A DNA stretch of 24,318 nt from a virus: positions 1 through 24,318 of IMG/VR virus record IMGVR_UViG_3300008261_000155; one strand, 5' to 3'. Below, piece by piece: positions 8,901 to 16,435 of this stretch. The number at the start of each line of letters is the position of its first letter. Position 1 is the first letter of the stretch. A model generated the notes under the pieces. That model did no database searches. It was not told where the DNA came from and saw only the letters and a program-made list of their open reading frames with translations. The position numbers and the translations under genes were made by a program.

Positions 8901-11710
8901 CACCGAAAACAAGAATATCATACGATTTAAGTAAGTTATATGGTCAGTCAACTTGGGGTAAAAAAGTGGTTTCTTTGGATAATATGAGGATGAACATTCC
9001 AATTCAAGGAGGTGTTAGATGTGTTAAACATAATACACAACCGAGTAATGTTAAAGATTCCTATAGTAATGTATCATTATTTCACGATACAATAATGTGG
9101 AAACCGGCCGCGAATAGTCCGGCGTTTGGTCCTGCTGATGACCCTGAAAGTTTTTTTGATTCGAATGGTGACCCAAATCCTAACGGACCTTCACCATATA
9201 ATCCTGCTGATAAGGACCCATTTTATAGACCTGCGGGTTATTGTGATTTTAAATCATTTACAACAACCGCTTGTACTTATTATTCATTTATTGATGAAGA
9301 TTATGGTGCTGATTTATTTAATAGTTCGCCAGGTTATTTTAACGGAACTTACGATAAAAATAGTTCTATTGGTAAGGGTCTTAGAATTTATGGTAACGCT
9401 TCGGCTAGTAATGCGGGAAATGGTGCTAATGCACTTGCAACAACTGTTACACGACAAAGTGATTATAATTTTCCTGATACTGATATTGATTCTAGAAAAC
9501 TTTTTACAAAAGGTTTAGAGGTGTTTAATAATGACCCGTTTGCGGATTTAGGTACTGACACTCAACCTATATACTCTAAATTTAATAGGGGTTATTTTGA
9601 TAAAGAAATAATTGAGGGGGGTAATTATGCGTCGGCTAATTTACTATCAAATAGTGGTAATAGACTTGGTGGTGGACGTTATTTTAATGCGTCAGTACAA
9701 GGTGATTGTATTAAGGCTTGTACCACATTTGGAGTTCCAAGTTGTTGTAGCTCAAGCATTCACGGTGTTGCTACAACATATTATTATTACGTTGAATCAC
9801 GTTTACAAGCAGGTTATGGTTATATACCTGGTGGTAATTGTATTTATCGTTCATTCACTTACAAGAGTGTAGGTGCAATTAATCCAATAACGGTAAATTC
9901 GGGAACTAGTGGGAGACAAATAGTGATGAGGTCAGATAGATTACCTTCATCATCATCTGAAGAAATTAATAAAAATATAAAAAATGTTAGTTACACTTTA
10001 ATGGCAAATAATAATTTTACTTATTTCCAAATAGGTGATGATGGTAGTGCGATTCAAACAGGTGGTGGTTCTTCAGTATCTGGTGTTGGTAACTCAGGTG
10101 ATAGTGCGGCAGCGAATGCTGAATCAACTTGTGCTGATATACTTAGTACATTTACGTGTGAGGGATTAATACCTTTAGATTGTTATTTCATTCATAATAA
10201 TAATTTCACATTTGTTCCTAGAGATTTTCAAAACCCAATCCCAGATAATAAACTTAAACAAACAATATCTAACGCTCCTGTTGATTGTTGGGGTAACAGA
10301 TTACCTGTAGGTTCTAATACTGAATATGGTGTACAACCTGAACCAATATTTACTTCGGGATGTTATCAACTAGTAACGGTTCCTTTTGAAACATTAAAGT
10401 TAGACTATAAATTATTAACCGAATGGAGGGCTAGAATGGTTATAACATTTGCGGCTTGTAGAAACGTTTTTTCACACTATTTCACAAATAATTGGATAAA
10501 CGGAACACTATACGCATTTTCATTTAAAAATTCAAGACGATTTACAAGTCCAACTGAGGATAACCCTAAAAATAGAAATAAACCTTATAATTGTTATTGT
10601 AAAAACAACGTTTATTTTAATCAAGATAGTAATAATTTCTACTATAGAAGTAGTCCTTATAATCCTTCTGATAATAGTTTTGTTGGTCGAAAAAACCCTA
10701 AGAATTGGTTTACACGTAAAGAATTTGGTGGGAACGTAAATAACTTAATGTTCCCAACAACGGTTTTAGATATGGGTCCTAGAGATTCGTACACTCAAGA
10801 AATAGTTTTCTCTAATGATTATGACGGATACGTTATGAAAAACTTAGATACTACGACATTCAAGGATGTGTCAGATTTATTAAATACGTTTATTATTTCA
10901 AGACTTATAAATAAAAGTATGTTAGATAAAATATTGGCGGTTGCAGGTGTAGGACAGGTTTTAACATATTTTAGTAGAAAAAATTTAAAGATTGATGGTG
11001 ATTATGCTCAGATGGTGAGTATCAATTCGGAACTTGGAACTGTTGGTTTTAGTGATGAAAACTATGATAGTTGTACTGATGTGTTTTATAATGGGGCTGA
11101 TTCAAGTAATTGTGTGATTGGGATATATTACTCGTCTAATACACAAATTAGAGATTATGTAACACCAAAGAGAACGATAATTACGGATGAGAGTACTATT
11201 GATAAACAAGATTGTGCGTTTGAATACTTTAAAGTTAGAACACAATCGGTTCCTTATTACCAATGGTTTATAAAACCAAACTATAAAGAAGATAAAGATT
11301 TTGATTCGGGTAAACCATTATATCCTGCTAATTTTCCAGCTGACAGTATTTTTGGTAGTCAATATAATGATTGGTCGACAGAACCTTATTCGGCGACTAC
11401 GTTTTTTAGTTACGGTTATCAAAATTTGGATAGATTGTTAAAATCATCAAGATATTTCAGAACAAAAGGTAGTTTGATTACAAAATATTATAGAGGTAAT
11501 ATTTATTCAGTAGGTAACTCGACACCACCAGGTCAAAGTGGGGATACTCAATTTTGGGATGTTAATACACCTGGAGCTAACGTACCACAGTCTGAACGAG
11601 TTGTGAATACAGGGGCACCGTTTTACTTTTATTTTGGATTAAATCAAGGTAAATCGGCTTTTGATAGATTTACTAGAAAATGGATAGATACGGATGTGTT
11701 AACAGATTAA
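5906..11710 (+). CDS. Very large baseplate/tail structural protein with a hydrophobic segment
   Basis: This is the largest gene here (1934 aa) and I do not recognise its family; a structural role is inferred from its place after gp6. The N-terminus has a carboxypeptidase-regulatory-like beta-sandwich split by an insertion: GRVSVNNGFGIPNAKISVFV (53-72) resumes near SGDYMILGVPLGSQTVVV (151-168). A second beta-rich segment lies near residues 300-380. Residues 532-563 form an uninterrupted hydrophobic stretch (from IIFILFQVLMIIAYVILF), followed by an aromatic, basic amphipathic stretch to about 583. A short Cys-flanked coiled-coil (CNDLKEKVKNLEDKC) and a C-x2-C-x-C cluster (CELCSC) come next. The remaining 1300 residues are Asn/Ser/Tyr/Gly-rich, with scattered cysteines including SCCSSS. 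It could be a wedge protein, a tail-tip device or an elaborate adhesin. No frameshift is seen, so it appears to be one intact reading frame. Confidence 0.7.
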   Translation: MSNSYRIRTTVGVDKSIRVKLDQDFESLEVLSIKVLQSDVYNRRCSDYGVIIGRVSVNNGFGIPNAKISVFVPLSDADVINNPIIADLYPYKNLTQLNGDGFLYNLLPSEQSYSNHVPTGSFFTRNEVLTNSTKVEIYDKYYKYNSVTNESGDYMILGVPLGSQTVVVNIDLSDIGEFSLSPQDMIRMGIATPQQVDGTKFKSSSNLNELPQIITINRNITVEPFWGDENVCEVGITRTDFDLSAEKNINIQPTSIFMGSIISSNEDHALKLKCKPALKSGSLCSLVTGPGQIQAIRQTIKTDINGRPALEVASFEEGGQVIDDNGAWMFDVPMNLDYVVTNEFGEQVLSNDPKKGIPTKGRYRFKVMWNQPTDLGARIKRANFLVPNIKEYGWTSPSGNDPLTGRPAGSTGKFGNLDNPCDYTSTLPLTDNARAAKASYAFSLDWDDYGQTDNLGNITPLGQSMILEAINCQDRFFEMQYNKVYTVSQLISEFRRGDSNNRIIAIKNILDDTCESTNNKFPSNDGMYRIDIIFILFQVLMIIAYVILFIVIFVFHLYMWVLCKIILPIMRFLRDFWCWLATVGFDNSFFSWHPFDTWANPKCNDLKEKVKNLEDKCANTTLPLPNMTYPDCELCSCDPEEPKKTPPDPNDISNQSSNSVYADVTLGAMYGPRPYNSTDSSPGSFTPWKSDDYLFISGVYSKGTTNDKGNPGSMATYDYGNNKIILNSTDLPWHERFNLFNVKAKYFDSSSDNPGGGVNRIGVRFNTAMNGGDLGTSSTLPNTNCHMDNVIAVVMDASEASTFPVGGMFTTVDPTKSQDTNLSNVIPSNDLGTNSITGKTIGVPYNGNLKINVETITINYADPNQGFANTGQGSNLSTTYKVTGSSESTYHKFNIDLEYLQVIHNESLSKYVVDVLALSPNLGNSFYTRVINGGYYIAATQDVTVNYGNFNAFSYDLQAWYGAYYSNLTSTPHYPIRKYFKDSDNLRVVFFVRGVDPNSPKTRISYDLSKLYGQSTWGKKVVSLDNMRMNIPIQGGVRCVKHNTQPSNVKDSYSNVSLFHDTIMWKPAANSPAFGPADDPESFFDSNGDPNPNGPSPYNPADKDPFYRPAGYCDFKSFTTTACTYYSFIDEDYGADLFNSSPGYFNGTYDKNSSIGKGLRIYGNASASNAGNGANALATTVTRQSDYNFPDTDIDSRKLFTKGLEVFNNDPFADLGTDTQPIYSKFNRGYFDKEIIEGGNYASANLLSNSGNRLGGGRYFNASVQGDCIKACTTFGVPSCCSSSIHGVATTYYYYVESRLQAGYGYIPGGNCIYRSFTYKSVGAINPITVNSGTSGRQIVMRSDRLPSSSSEEINKNIKNVSYTLMANNNFTYFQIGDDGSAIQTGGGSSVSGVGNSGDSAAANAESTCADILSTFTCEGLIPLDCYFIHNNNFTFVPRDFQNPIPDNKLKQTISNAPVDCWGNRLPVGSNTEYGVQPEPIFTSGCYQLVTVPFETLKLDYKLLTEWRARMVITFAACRNVFSHYFTNNWINGTLYAFSFKNSRRFTSPTEDNPKNRNKPYNCYCKNNVYFNQDSNNFYYRSSPYNPSDNSFVGRKNPKNWFTRKEFGGNVNNLMFPTTVLDMGPRDSYTQEIVFSNDYDGYVMKNLDTTTFKDVSDLLNTFIISRLINKSMLDKILAVAGVGQVLTYFSRKNLKIDGDYAQMVSINSELGTVGFSDENYDSCTDVFYNGADSSNCVIGIYYSSNTQIRDYVTPKRTIITDESTIDKQDCAFEYFKVRTQSVPYYQWFIKPNYKEDKDFDSGKPLYPANFPADSIFGSQYNDWSTEPYSATTFFSYGYQNLDRLLKSSRYFRTKGSLITKYYRGNIYSVGNSTPPGQSGDTQFWDVNTPGANVPQSERVVNTGAPFYFYFGLNQGKSAFDRFTRKWIDTDVLTD
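7499..7654 (+). other. Membrane-like hydrophobic segment inside the 1934-aa protein
   Basis: Residues 532-583 of the large protein comprise 32 almost wholly hydrophobic residues (532-563), enough for one long or two short membrane spans. They are followed by a Trp/Phe/Arg-rich stretch with the look of an interfacial helix. The flanks are hydrophilic, and a Cys-bracketed coiled-coil follows. This contrasts sharply with the polar composition of the rest of the protein. Translation in this frame is continuous on both sides, so it is not a frameshift product. Confidence 0.75.
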
Positions 11711-11713
11711 GAA

Positions 11714-13477
11714 ATGGGTAATAATAAAGATATAAGAATTGTTTTAAGTACTTTAAGGTATAAGTCGGCTCCTGAGTTATCATCAGCTTTACAAATACCT
11801 TTAGTACAAAGTGTAAAAGAAATTACTGAATATGATAGAACTGCGAATGTTAGTTTAGAACAAGTTTTTGATAACGAAAGACAGAAATCGACAACGTTTA
11901 GACCAACAGGAAAGTTTTCTATTTTATTTAAAAATGCTTACACAGGTAAAACTAATTATGAACCATTTGAAAATAATTTGTACTATGTGGATGTTAAAGA
12001 ATTAGCGAAACAACAATGTTTAAGTGACCCACAATCAATATGGTGGAAAGGTTTCCCCCAATATAATGAGTTTGATTTTATTAGAAATGACTATAATATT
12101 TCAGGATACACAATACCACCAAATAATCATTTAGATTTTGTAACTAAAAGTGCTAGTACATATAATTGGAATCATTTTTTAACGTATCCGTTTAATAATA
12201 ATTACAGTAAAAATTTATTGTGTAATAATTCTAATGGTCCGTTTACTTGGGTGTCGGGTGATGGTATTCCGTTTATTGTTACCAATATTATTGATAGTGG
12301 TAATAGTTTGGTTAGTTTTAAATGTTTTGTTAAACACGGATTGAATGAGGGTGAGTATGTTAAACTTAGTTTTAGTTACTTAGGTAATGATTATTTTGAG
12401 GTGTATTCGTTTGGAGACGGGTCTTCCGGAAGTGATGAGTACGTGTTCAACATTTTCAATTATGGGTTTACGGGTAATGTGTTTTTTAACGGACAGAAAG
12501 GTACTTTTAAGAGAGTTATTGACATAAATAATCCTGTTGATACAACCTCAAGCTATTACGTTAAAGAATTAAAAATTTTATCAAATCCAAACGATGCGGT
12601 TTTAGTTAAATCAGGTTTCGAACAAAATGTTTTTGGTAAAACAAAAAAATTTGAAAGTAGTGGTTTCACACCAAATAAAATCGAAAGAGTTTCAATTAAG
12701 GAAGGTGCTCAATCATATACGTTATCATTTAATACTGATTTTGATTTAAAACCATTAAGAGATAATCAAAAAAGACCTATAACTGAATTATTTTTTACTG
12801 TTATTTGGAAAGGTTATTTTGGATGGATGTTTAATCCCGGTTATAAGTTAAAGCAAGGTTATGAATTTAACTTACCCTTAGTTAATGGTAAACCTGACCC
12901 TTGGTGGGATAAAACTAATATTAGTTCGTCAACACCATTTAGTATGGGTACTTATTCTAAAACAGTTAATGTTGGGGGTAATAGTACTACATACTTTTTT
13001 AATTATGTGAATTCTTTAAAAAAGGGGGATGTGATTGATGGTGATTTATGTGAGTGGAATGATTTCGACCAAATGGAAAGAACTATCTCAATGCCATATC
13101 ATAAGTTTGTTTATAATAACAATAATTTTGATATTAGAGAAAATCCTACTCAAAATTATAATAATTTGATGGGTTATTATTATCAACCACATCACAAAAT
13201 GACAATTAGAGTTTATTCTGATTACATTGAAGATGGTGGTCTTAATACAGGGAATTTACCTGATTATTCATACTTTTCAACTTATAGTAATTCTTTTATT
13301 TGGAGAGATATTTACACTTATGGTTTTTTAGACCAAGATGGTAGAGGCGTTGATTATCCATTTTTAAATGGTAAACATTACCCGTATAAAAACTACATAT
13401 TTAGGATAATACCTGAAGGAACTAATTTTGTTAGTGATAATTTAATTGAAGACCCAACAATTGATGCCTGTGAATAG
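11714..13477 (+). CDS. Structural protein in baseplate cluster, function unknown (587 aa)
   Basis: I do not recognise this 587-aa protein with confidence. It begins three bases after the stop of the 1934-aa gene, which implies shared transcription and related use. It is rich in Asn, Tyr, Phe and Gly, with no signal peptide or membrane segment, as expected of a beta-rich virion protein. The best-defined region is the last third: a GDLCEWNDFDQMERTISMPY segment followed by YYYQPHHKMTIRVYSDYIE (about residues 440-510). By position after gp6 and a large wedge protein it could be the counterpart of T4 gp8, but it is much longer than gp8 (334 aa) and I cannot show homology by eye. Its last 14 bases overlap the next gene. 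Confidence 0.75.
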   Translation: MGNNKDIRIVLSTLRYKSAPELSSALQIPLVQSVKEITEYDRTANVSLEQVFDNERQKSTTFRPTGKFSILFKNAYTGKTNYEPFENNLYYVDVKELAKQQCLSDPQSIWWKGFPQYNEFDFIRNDYNISGYTIPPNNHLDFVTKSASTYNWNHFLTYPFNNNYSKNLLCNNSNGPFTWVSGDGIPFIVTNIIDSGNSLVSFKCFVKHGLNEGEYVKLSFSYLGNDYFEVYSFGDGSSGSDEYVFNIFNYGFTGNVFFNGQKGTFKRVIDINNPVDTTSSYYVKELKILSNPNDAVLVKSGFEQNVFGKTKKFESSGFTPNKIERVSIKEGAQSYTLSFNTDFDLKPLRDNQKRPITELFFTVIWKGYFGWMFNPGYKLKQGYEFNLPLVNGKPDPWWDKTNISSSTPFSMGTYSKTVNVGGNSTTYFFNYVNSLKKGDVIDGDLCEWNDFDQMERTISMPYHKFVYNNNNFDIRENPTQNYNNLMGYYYQPHHKMTIRVYSDYIEDGGLNTGNLPDYSYFSTYSNSFIWRDIYTYGFLDQDGRGVDYPFLNGKHYPYKNYIFRIIPEGTNFVSDNLIEDPTIDACE

Positions 13478-14276
13478 TTATAGATTTACCATACCGGAAA
13501 ACGATGAGTACATTAATATACCGTTAGAAATTAAATGGGATTTCCAAGGGAGGGATGAAAGTATTGAATTATATGAGGAAGATGTTATCGAACAGATTAT
13601 TGGTGGTCCAAGAGATTATGAGATTATACGATTTTCACACGATTTTCATACTAATAATACCAAAACTGACCTTAATTATGAATTTAATTTCTTTGATAAT
13701 AATCCAGGAACGGGAAGTGACATTTTAGTTGCAACATCAACCGATTGGTCACCGACTTACCTTAACGAAGGGTTCACATCAAATCAGATTTACTATTATG
13801 AAAAACCATTTACCAAGTCATTTTTTAAATTAGATTTTTATGATACTAATGAAAGTGCTAATCAAACATTATTTTTTACAATAATAATACCTACACAACA
13901 AGGGGGTACTGAATCTGCTAGTATATCACCAATCATTCCTAATGTTAATATAAAAACCCCAATATTTAAACTTGATTTTGTCGGTGATAAAGAAGGTTAT
14001 TTTATTTATTGGATTAGGGATAAGAATACGATAGATATCTCAACTTTTTATATGAGTGCTAAGTTTTTTAATGGTAGACTTGGTGGGTTTATGAGAATGA
14101 TGACAACGCCTCAATCTAATTTACCAAATAAATTTTTATTTGATGAAACTAAATATTTTTATTACAAAGTGGTGTTGGATTATAATAAATACACATATTC
14201 AATATATGACACAACTAGTAATAGAGTAGGGACAACTAGTTCCATAAAATGGTATGAGTACGTTAACCAACCTTAA
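13464..14276 (+). CDS. Structural protein in baseplate cluster, function unknown (270 aa)
   Basis: This is a 270-aa protein of unknown function. The chosen start is ATG 13464 (MPVNSYRF), which overlaps the previous gene by 14 bases. The frame is open further upstream to a TTG at 13446, but an ATG that close to the upstream stop is more plausible and suits translational coupling. The N-terminal part is acidic (about residues 9-45). The middle has beta-strand-like runs, including FFTIIIPTQQGG, and the C-terminal half reads like a lectin or jelly-roll fold (FYMSAKFFNGRLGGFMRMM, then YYKVVLDYNKYTYSIYD). There are no cysteines or membrane segments. It probably assembles with its neighbours into the baseplate or short fibres, which is inferred from position. 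The next gene starts after a two-base gap. Confidence 0.72.
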   Translation: MPVNSYRFTIPENDEYINIPLEIKWDFQGRDESIELYEEDVIEQIIGGPRDYEIIRFSHDFHTNNTKTDLNYEFNFFDNNPGTGSDILVATSTDWSPTYLNEGFTSNQIYYYEKPFTKSFFKLDFYDTNESANQTLFFTIIIPTQQGGTESASISPIIPNVNIKTPIFKLDFVGDKEGYFIYWIRDKNTIDISTFYMSAKFFNGRLGGFMRMMTTPQSNLPNKFLFDETKYFYYKVVLDYNKYTYSIYDTTSNRVGTTSSIKWYEYVNQP

Positions 14277-14278
14277 AA

Positions 14279-15487
14279 ATGGAAGAAAGAATATTTCATT
14301 ATAGAATAACCCCTGAAGTTATTAAGAACGATTTGTTCTTAGTGAATTATACGGGTAACAGTGATACAACAAACGCTGAGTATGTTTATTGTTGTGACAT
14401 TTACACAAGTGCGGTGACTAAATATTTTAGTGGTCAAACGTACGCTTATTCATCAATGACACAAATTTTGTCAGGTGGGTCCTTCAATACGAAAACAAAA
14501 GAGTATAATTCAATTCTAACAGGTCTGACAATACCTATCTTTATTACTGAGAATACAACCGATATTGGTATATATTCAGTTTTTGATGGGATGGTATTGC
14601 AACAAGAAACGATGACTAATTTTTTATTTTCCGCCACAACCACAAATCCAAATACCTATTATTTTTATAATACCTCAGACACTGAATTTAAAAAATATTT
14701 GTCATTTTCGGAATATAAGGTAGATTGGGGTGATGGTTCACCTCCGATGACGGTTAATAGTGTTTTACCGAATAATTACACTCACACGTATACACAACAA
14801 GGTCAATTTACCATTACAATGTCAGGTATGAGTCCTTGGGGTGTAAATTTAATAACGAAAGATGTAACAGTACCATACAGTGCTGTGACAATAACAAATC
14901 CAAAAGGGATTGCTCATTTTATACCAGCTGGTGGTAGTTGGTCGGGAACACCTTTGAGTTATGATTATATATTCAGTGGGGATTCTGTGTGTGATGTTGA
15001 ATTACAAACTAGTGGAAACTTTACAACTATACCATTTAAAATATCAGGTTACACTAATTCAACGATGAATGACTTGGAGGTTTACGGTAGTAAGTTTAAT
15101 CCGTCATTGTTTGATGGACGATTTAAAATGGGAATTCAAATTACTGCGGATACTAACACAATTGGGACATTTCACGGACCATCAGGTGATGGTTTATATA
15201 CTGCGTACACGATTAACGACATTAAATATTTTGATTATTTTGATGGAACAACTGTTTTTATCGTTGAATCTTCAGGTATAACATCAGATATGATAGTTTG
15301 TTCGGGTATAACAAAAAATGAGTTATTACTTAATGTTATTGACGAACCCGTTACACAGTCGGATATATTTATCGAAAGAGGTAAACAATCAGGTCTTGAG
15401 GCTTTAATGAGAATGGGTGAGGTGGATAATGTGGGTGACCTCGAAAAATATGGTTATGGATTTTTTAAAGTTAATGAAATCCAATAA
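14279..15487 (+). CDS. PKD-domain structural/fibre-like protein (402 aa)
   Basis: This 402-aa protein contains a PKD-type Ig-like domain at about residues 112-200. It is recognised from VDWGDGSP (148-155) and the closing YTHTYTQQGQFTITM strand pair (167-181). Such domains are common in secreted Bacteroidota proteins and in phage tails as spacers or carbohydrate-contact modules. The part after it is Gly/Thr/Ser-rich and fibre-like (GTFHGPSGDGLYTAYTIND, about 300-318). The last 35 residues form a charged, probably helical tail (IERGKQSGLEALMRMGEVDN), which looks like an attachment or oligomerisation element. It sits between two other structural genes with a two-base gap upstream. It may be a peripheral baseplate or short-tail-fibre protein. 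The PKD call is firm; the role is inferred. Confidence 0.75.
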   Translation: MEERIFHYRITPEVIKNDLFLVNYTGNSDTTNAEYVYCCDIYTSAVTKYFSGQTYAYSSMTQILSGGSFNTKTKEYNSILTGLTIPIFITENTTDIGIYSVFDGMVLQQETMTNFLFSATTTNPNTYYFYNTSDTEFKKYLSFSEYKVDWGDGSPPMTVNSVLPNNYTHTYTQQGQFTITMSGMSPWGVNLITKDVTVPYSAVTITNPKGIAHFIPAGGSWSGTPLSYDYIFSGDSVCDVELQTSGNFTTIPFKISGYTNSTMNDLEVYGSKFNPSLFDGRFKMGIQITADTNTIGTFHGPSGDGLYTAYTINDIKYFDYFDGTTVFIVESSGITSDMIVCSGITKNELLLNVIDEPVTQSDIFIERGKQSGLEALMRMGEVDNVGDLEKYGYGFFKVNEIQ

Positions 15488-15526
15488 AAAACATAAAATT
15501 GATATTTATTTAAAAGAGATTAAATA
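15488..15526 (+). promoter_or_regulatory. Short leader carrying TATTTATTTAAAAGA motif
   Basis: This 39-base gap holds TATTTATTTAAAAGA (15503-15517), followed by GATTAAATA and the start ATG. The motif matches the one before the gene at 5906 except for one T, and both leaders end in AAATA directly before ATG. The AAAGAGAT part could act as a weak ribosome binding site, and the T/A-rich part as a promoter element. Function is inferred from repetition at three gene starts. Confidence 0.4.
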
Positions 15527-16435
15527 ATGGCAACAGGAACGTATGGAACAATAAGACCGGCTGATGTATCACCTGAAGATGTTGATATAATTTTAAATTA
15601 TACACCATCTAGGGATGAAACGGATAATTTTGTATTAACTAAGTTAGATTCTACTGCGGTATTAAGACCTTATTTTCATAATAATGAAACTGGGGGTAAT
15701 AATAGCGTTGAAATTTTAGGTGGTTTATATAATCTAAGATTACCAGCGGAACAGTTTAATAAGATAGGTATATATACCTTATTTATTAGACCTGCTGAAA
15801 TAAGAACACAAATTTTAGATTGTGGGGTGTTATCGGCATTACCAAATGTTAGGGGTATTATATTTGATTTAAATCAAGTTCCTTCGGCATATCGAAATAA
15901 ATTTGTAACTCAAGGATTGGTTGGGTTTAGAGTTGAATATTTAAATTCTGACGGTACTAAAATACCTAATTTTTTTAGGTTAATTACCTCATCATTTTAT
16001 TGTGAGCCGGTGATTGATAATTTAACCAACACATCACAAAAATCAATACGATATAGATACACCGATACTGTAACTAACATTATGTTCTGTACTCTATCAC
16101 CGTCAACGTCACCTACTAACAGACCAACATCAATACCATATATCGGACAACCGAATCAAAATGTAATTATTTCAAATACGTTTTTCAACCCTGTTACATT
16201 GGATGTTGAAATTGCGGAACACGATTTCTCAACATTGGCTATCGCTCTATTCGGTAATCAAACTAAGTCTATGGATGATGGTATTTACACGATGTACGAC
16301 AATAATAACAACATTTACAGACAATACAACTTATACGAAATTAGAGACCAATTTAATAAATTATTATATGAAGTTAGACAAGATAGAAATGATAATATTG
16401 ATTTCAGTAAAAACTTCACAAATATAACACAATAA
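15527..16435 (+). CDS. Conserved phage structural protein, function unknown (302 aa)
   Basis: This 302-aa protein opens with a distinctive block (MATGTYGTIRPADVSPEDVD) and a further block around residues 70-125 (GGLYNLRLPAEQF, then IGIYTLFIRPAEIRT and CGVLSALPNVRGIIFD). It has a regular beta-rich pattern with few cysteines and no membrane segment or signal peptide. I recall this type of sequence from uncultured aquatic phages but cannot attach a function. The last 60 residues are rich in Tyr, Asn and Asp and probably helical (YNLYEIRDQFNKLLYEVRQD). Its stop codon overlaps the start of the 1024-aa gene (TAATG), so the two are probably translationally coupled and their products may bind each other. 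A baseplate or tail-tip role is inferred from context only. Confidence 0.78.
   Translation: MATGTYGTIRPADVSPEDVDIILNYTPSRDETDNFVLTKLDSTAVLRPYFHNNETGGNNSVEILGGLYNLRLPAEQFNKIGIYTLFIRPAEIRTQILDCGVLSALPNVRGIIFDLNQVPSAYRNKFVTQGLVGFRVEYLNSDGTKIPNFFRLITSSFYCEPVIDNLTNTSQKSIRYRYTDTVTNIMFCTLSPSTSPTNRPTSIPYIGQPNQNVIISNTFFNPVTLDVEIAEHDFSTLAIALFGNQTKSMDDGIYTMYDNNNNIYRQYNLYEIRDQFNKLLYEVRQDRNDNIDFSKNFTNITQ

Noticed and set aside
9126-9872. Alternate + frames inside the 1934-aa gene (9126-9518 and 9612-9872)
   Set aside because: They are Leu/Ile/Val-rich shadows typical of a shifted AT-rich reading frame, and the main frame is continuous through them.
13446-13463. TTG at 13446 as the start of the 270-aa gene
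   Set aside because: An in-frame ATG at 13464 is closer to the upstream stop, gives a shorter overlap and needs no rare start codon.
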